A program made the position numbers and the translations under genes. A DNA stretch of 5,458 nt, taken from positions 1 through 5,458 of the forward strand of contig JADLHR010000349.1 of NCBI GenBank assembly GCA_020848665.1, given 5' to 3'. This DNA is from Anaerolineae bacterium. Its GTDB lineage: Bacteria; Chloroflexota; Anaerolineae; Aggregatilineales; Aggregatilineaceae. Below are positions 4,825 to 5,458 of the stretch, one piece after another (position 1 is the stretch's first letter; every line of letters begins with the position of its first letter). The notes under the pieces are model-generated. The model was not told where the DNA came from and did not search any database. It saw nothing but the letters and a program-made list of their open reading frames with translations.

Positions 4825-5458
4825 CCGTGGAAGACGTGCTGCGCCGCGCGCCCGCATTCGCCGCGCTGCCTGACGAGCAGTTCGCGCAGTTAATGCGCCT
4901 GGGCCGCGAGATGACGGTTCCGAAAGACACCGTCGTGATTGAAGAAGGCGCCGATGCGCCAGGATTGTATGTGCTGGTCGAAGGTGAAATGACTGTCACC
5001 AAGCGGATTCGCGGGCGCTCCGTGACGCTCAACCACCTGGAGCCGGTGACGTTCGCCGGGGAAATTTCAGTCATGACCGGGCTGCCACCGATGGCGACGG
5101 TTCGCACGCTGACGGATGCCCGCCTGCTGTTCTTTGATACCCGGCTGTTCCGCGAGATTCTGGCTGGCTCGCCGCTGATCAGCATCCTGCTCTCGACGAT
5201 GGCGGCCCGGCTGCGAGCGATGGAAGGCGTTGTCCGGCAGGAGGAAAAGTTGGCGGCGCTCGGACGCCTATCCGCCGGGCTGGCGCACGAATTGAACAAC
5301 CCGGCGGCGGCGGCTATGCGCGCCGCACGCCAGCTTCCAAGCGTTCTGCTCCAGCTTCAGTCGCTCGTCTTCGGGCTGAACGAGCTGGGCCTGCCGGCAG
5401 AGCAGTTCGCCTTTCTCAACGCGCGGCAGGATGAGCTGATTCGGCGCGCAATCGGTCC
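4821..5458 (+). CDS. Histidine kinase with N-terminal cyclic-nucleotide-binding-type domain (partial)
   Basis: The frame opens at GTG 4821, whose GTGA overlaps the TGA of the preceding gene, and is still open at the window end (212 full codons). Residues about 10-125 form a CRP-type cNMP-binding beta-roll (IEEGADAPGLYVLVEGEMTV, 40-59; GEISVMTG, 80-87). Residues about 126-146 look like a signalling helix. A HisKA dimerisation/phosphoacceptor region follows, with LAALGRLSAGLAHELNNP (144-161) and His156 as the likely autophosphorylation site. The ATPase domain must lie beyond the edge. In the phosphate-binding cassette the conserved Glu is kept (Glu81), but the Arg expected before xATV is Pro90, so ordinary cAMP/cGMP binding is doubtful. 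The kinase probably phosphorylates Asp62 of the upstream receiver. The overlap implies translational coupling; GTG 4827 is an alternative start, and no strong Shine-Dalgarno was seen. Frames on the opposite strand here are shadows. Confidence 0.9.
   Translation, partial: MTVEDVLRRAPAFAALPDEQFAQLMRLGREMTVPKDTVVIEEGADAPGLYVLVEGEMTVTKRIRGRSVTLNHLEPVTFAGEISVMTGLPPMATVRTLTDARLLFFDTRLFREILAGSPLISILLSTMAARLRAMEGVVRQEEKLAALGRLSAGLAHELNNPAAAAMRAARQLPSVLLQLQSLVFGLNELGLPAEQFAFLNARQDELIRRAIG

Noticed and set aside
4796..5299. 167-codon minus-strand frame, Ser/Arg/Thr-rich
   Set aside because: It is antisense to the kinase gene, which shows clear cNMP and HisKA motifs; no independent evidence for an antisense protein.

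Overview
The window is high-GC bacterial DNA, by eye around 60% or a little more, with one AT-rich island near 1140-1260. The taxonomic source cannot be fixed from the sequence. The mix of a secreted Calx-beta/thrombospondin type 3 protein, an RhlE-type helicase and a response-regulator/flavin-oxidoreductase fusion beside a cyclic-nucleotide-type histidine kinase would fit Chloroflexota, with other high-GC phyla possible. This is a tentative inference.

Layout: (1) 1-1055, minus strand: the N-terminal 351 codons of a secreted protein with a signal peptide, one Calx-beta domain and a long Asp-rich, Cys-containing array of calcium-binding repeats. The gene runs off the left edge. Its last 468 bases in the window are two tandem 234-bp copies about 94% identical. 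(2) 1056-1667: a divergent intergenic region with a good minus-strand promoter for the secreted protein, a good plus-strand promoter for the helicase, and a 120-nt helicase leader. No convincing gene was found in it. (3) 1668-3002, plus: a complete DEAD-box RNA helicase of the RhlE type, closed by a strong intrinsic terminator at 3047-3073. (4) 3169-4824, plus: a three-part protein made of a response-regulator receiver, a glutaredoxin-like fold and a thioredoxin-reductase-like FAD/NAD(P)H oxidoreductase. The best start is a GTG behind a clear Shine-Dalgarno site, with a perfect TATAAT about 60 bases upstream. (5) 4821-5458, plus: the first 212 codons of a histidine kinase with an N-terminal cyclic-nucleotide-binding-type domain, overlapping the previous gene by four bases and cut by the right edge.

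The most interesting unit is the last pair. A kinase with a sensor domain and a receiver-bearing flavoenzyme are translationally coupled, so the simplest reading is a two-component system whose output is an oxidoreductase rather than a transcription factor. The canonical chemistry looks stripped away. The reductase has Glu-Ala-Thr-Met where thioredoxin reductases carry the Cys-x-x-Cys pair, the glutaredoxin-like domain has Ser-Pro-Ala-Ser at its active site, and the kinase's cyclic-nucleotide domain has Pro in place of the phosphate-binding Arg. The phosphotransfer residues (His156 of the kinase, Asp62 of the receiver) and the FAD and dinucleotide glycine motifs are intact. This suggests a redox or dinucleotide-sensing signalling pair rather than a thioredoxin reductase.
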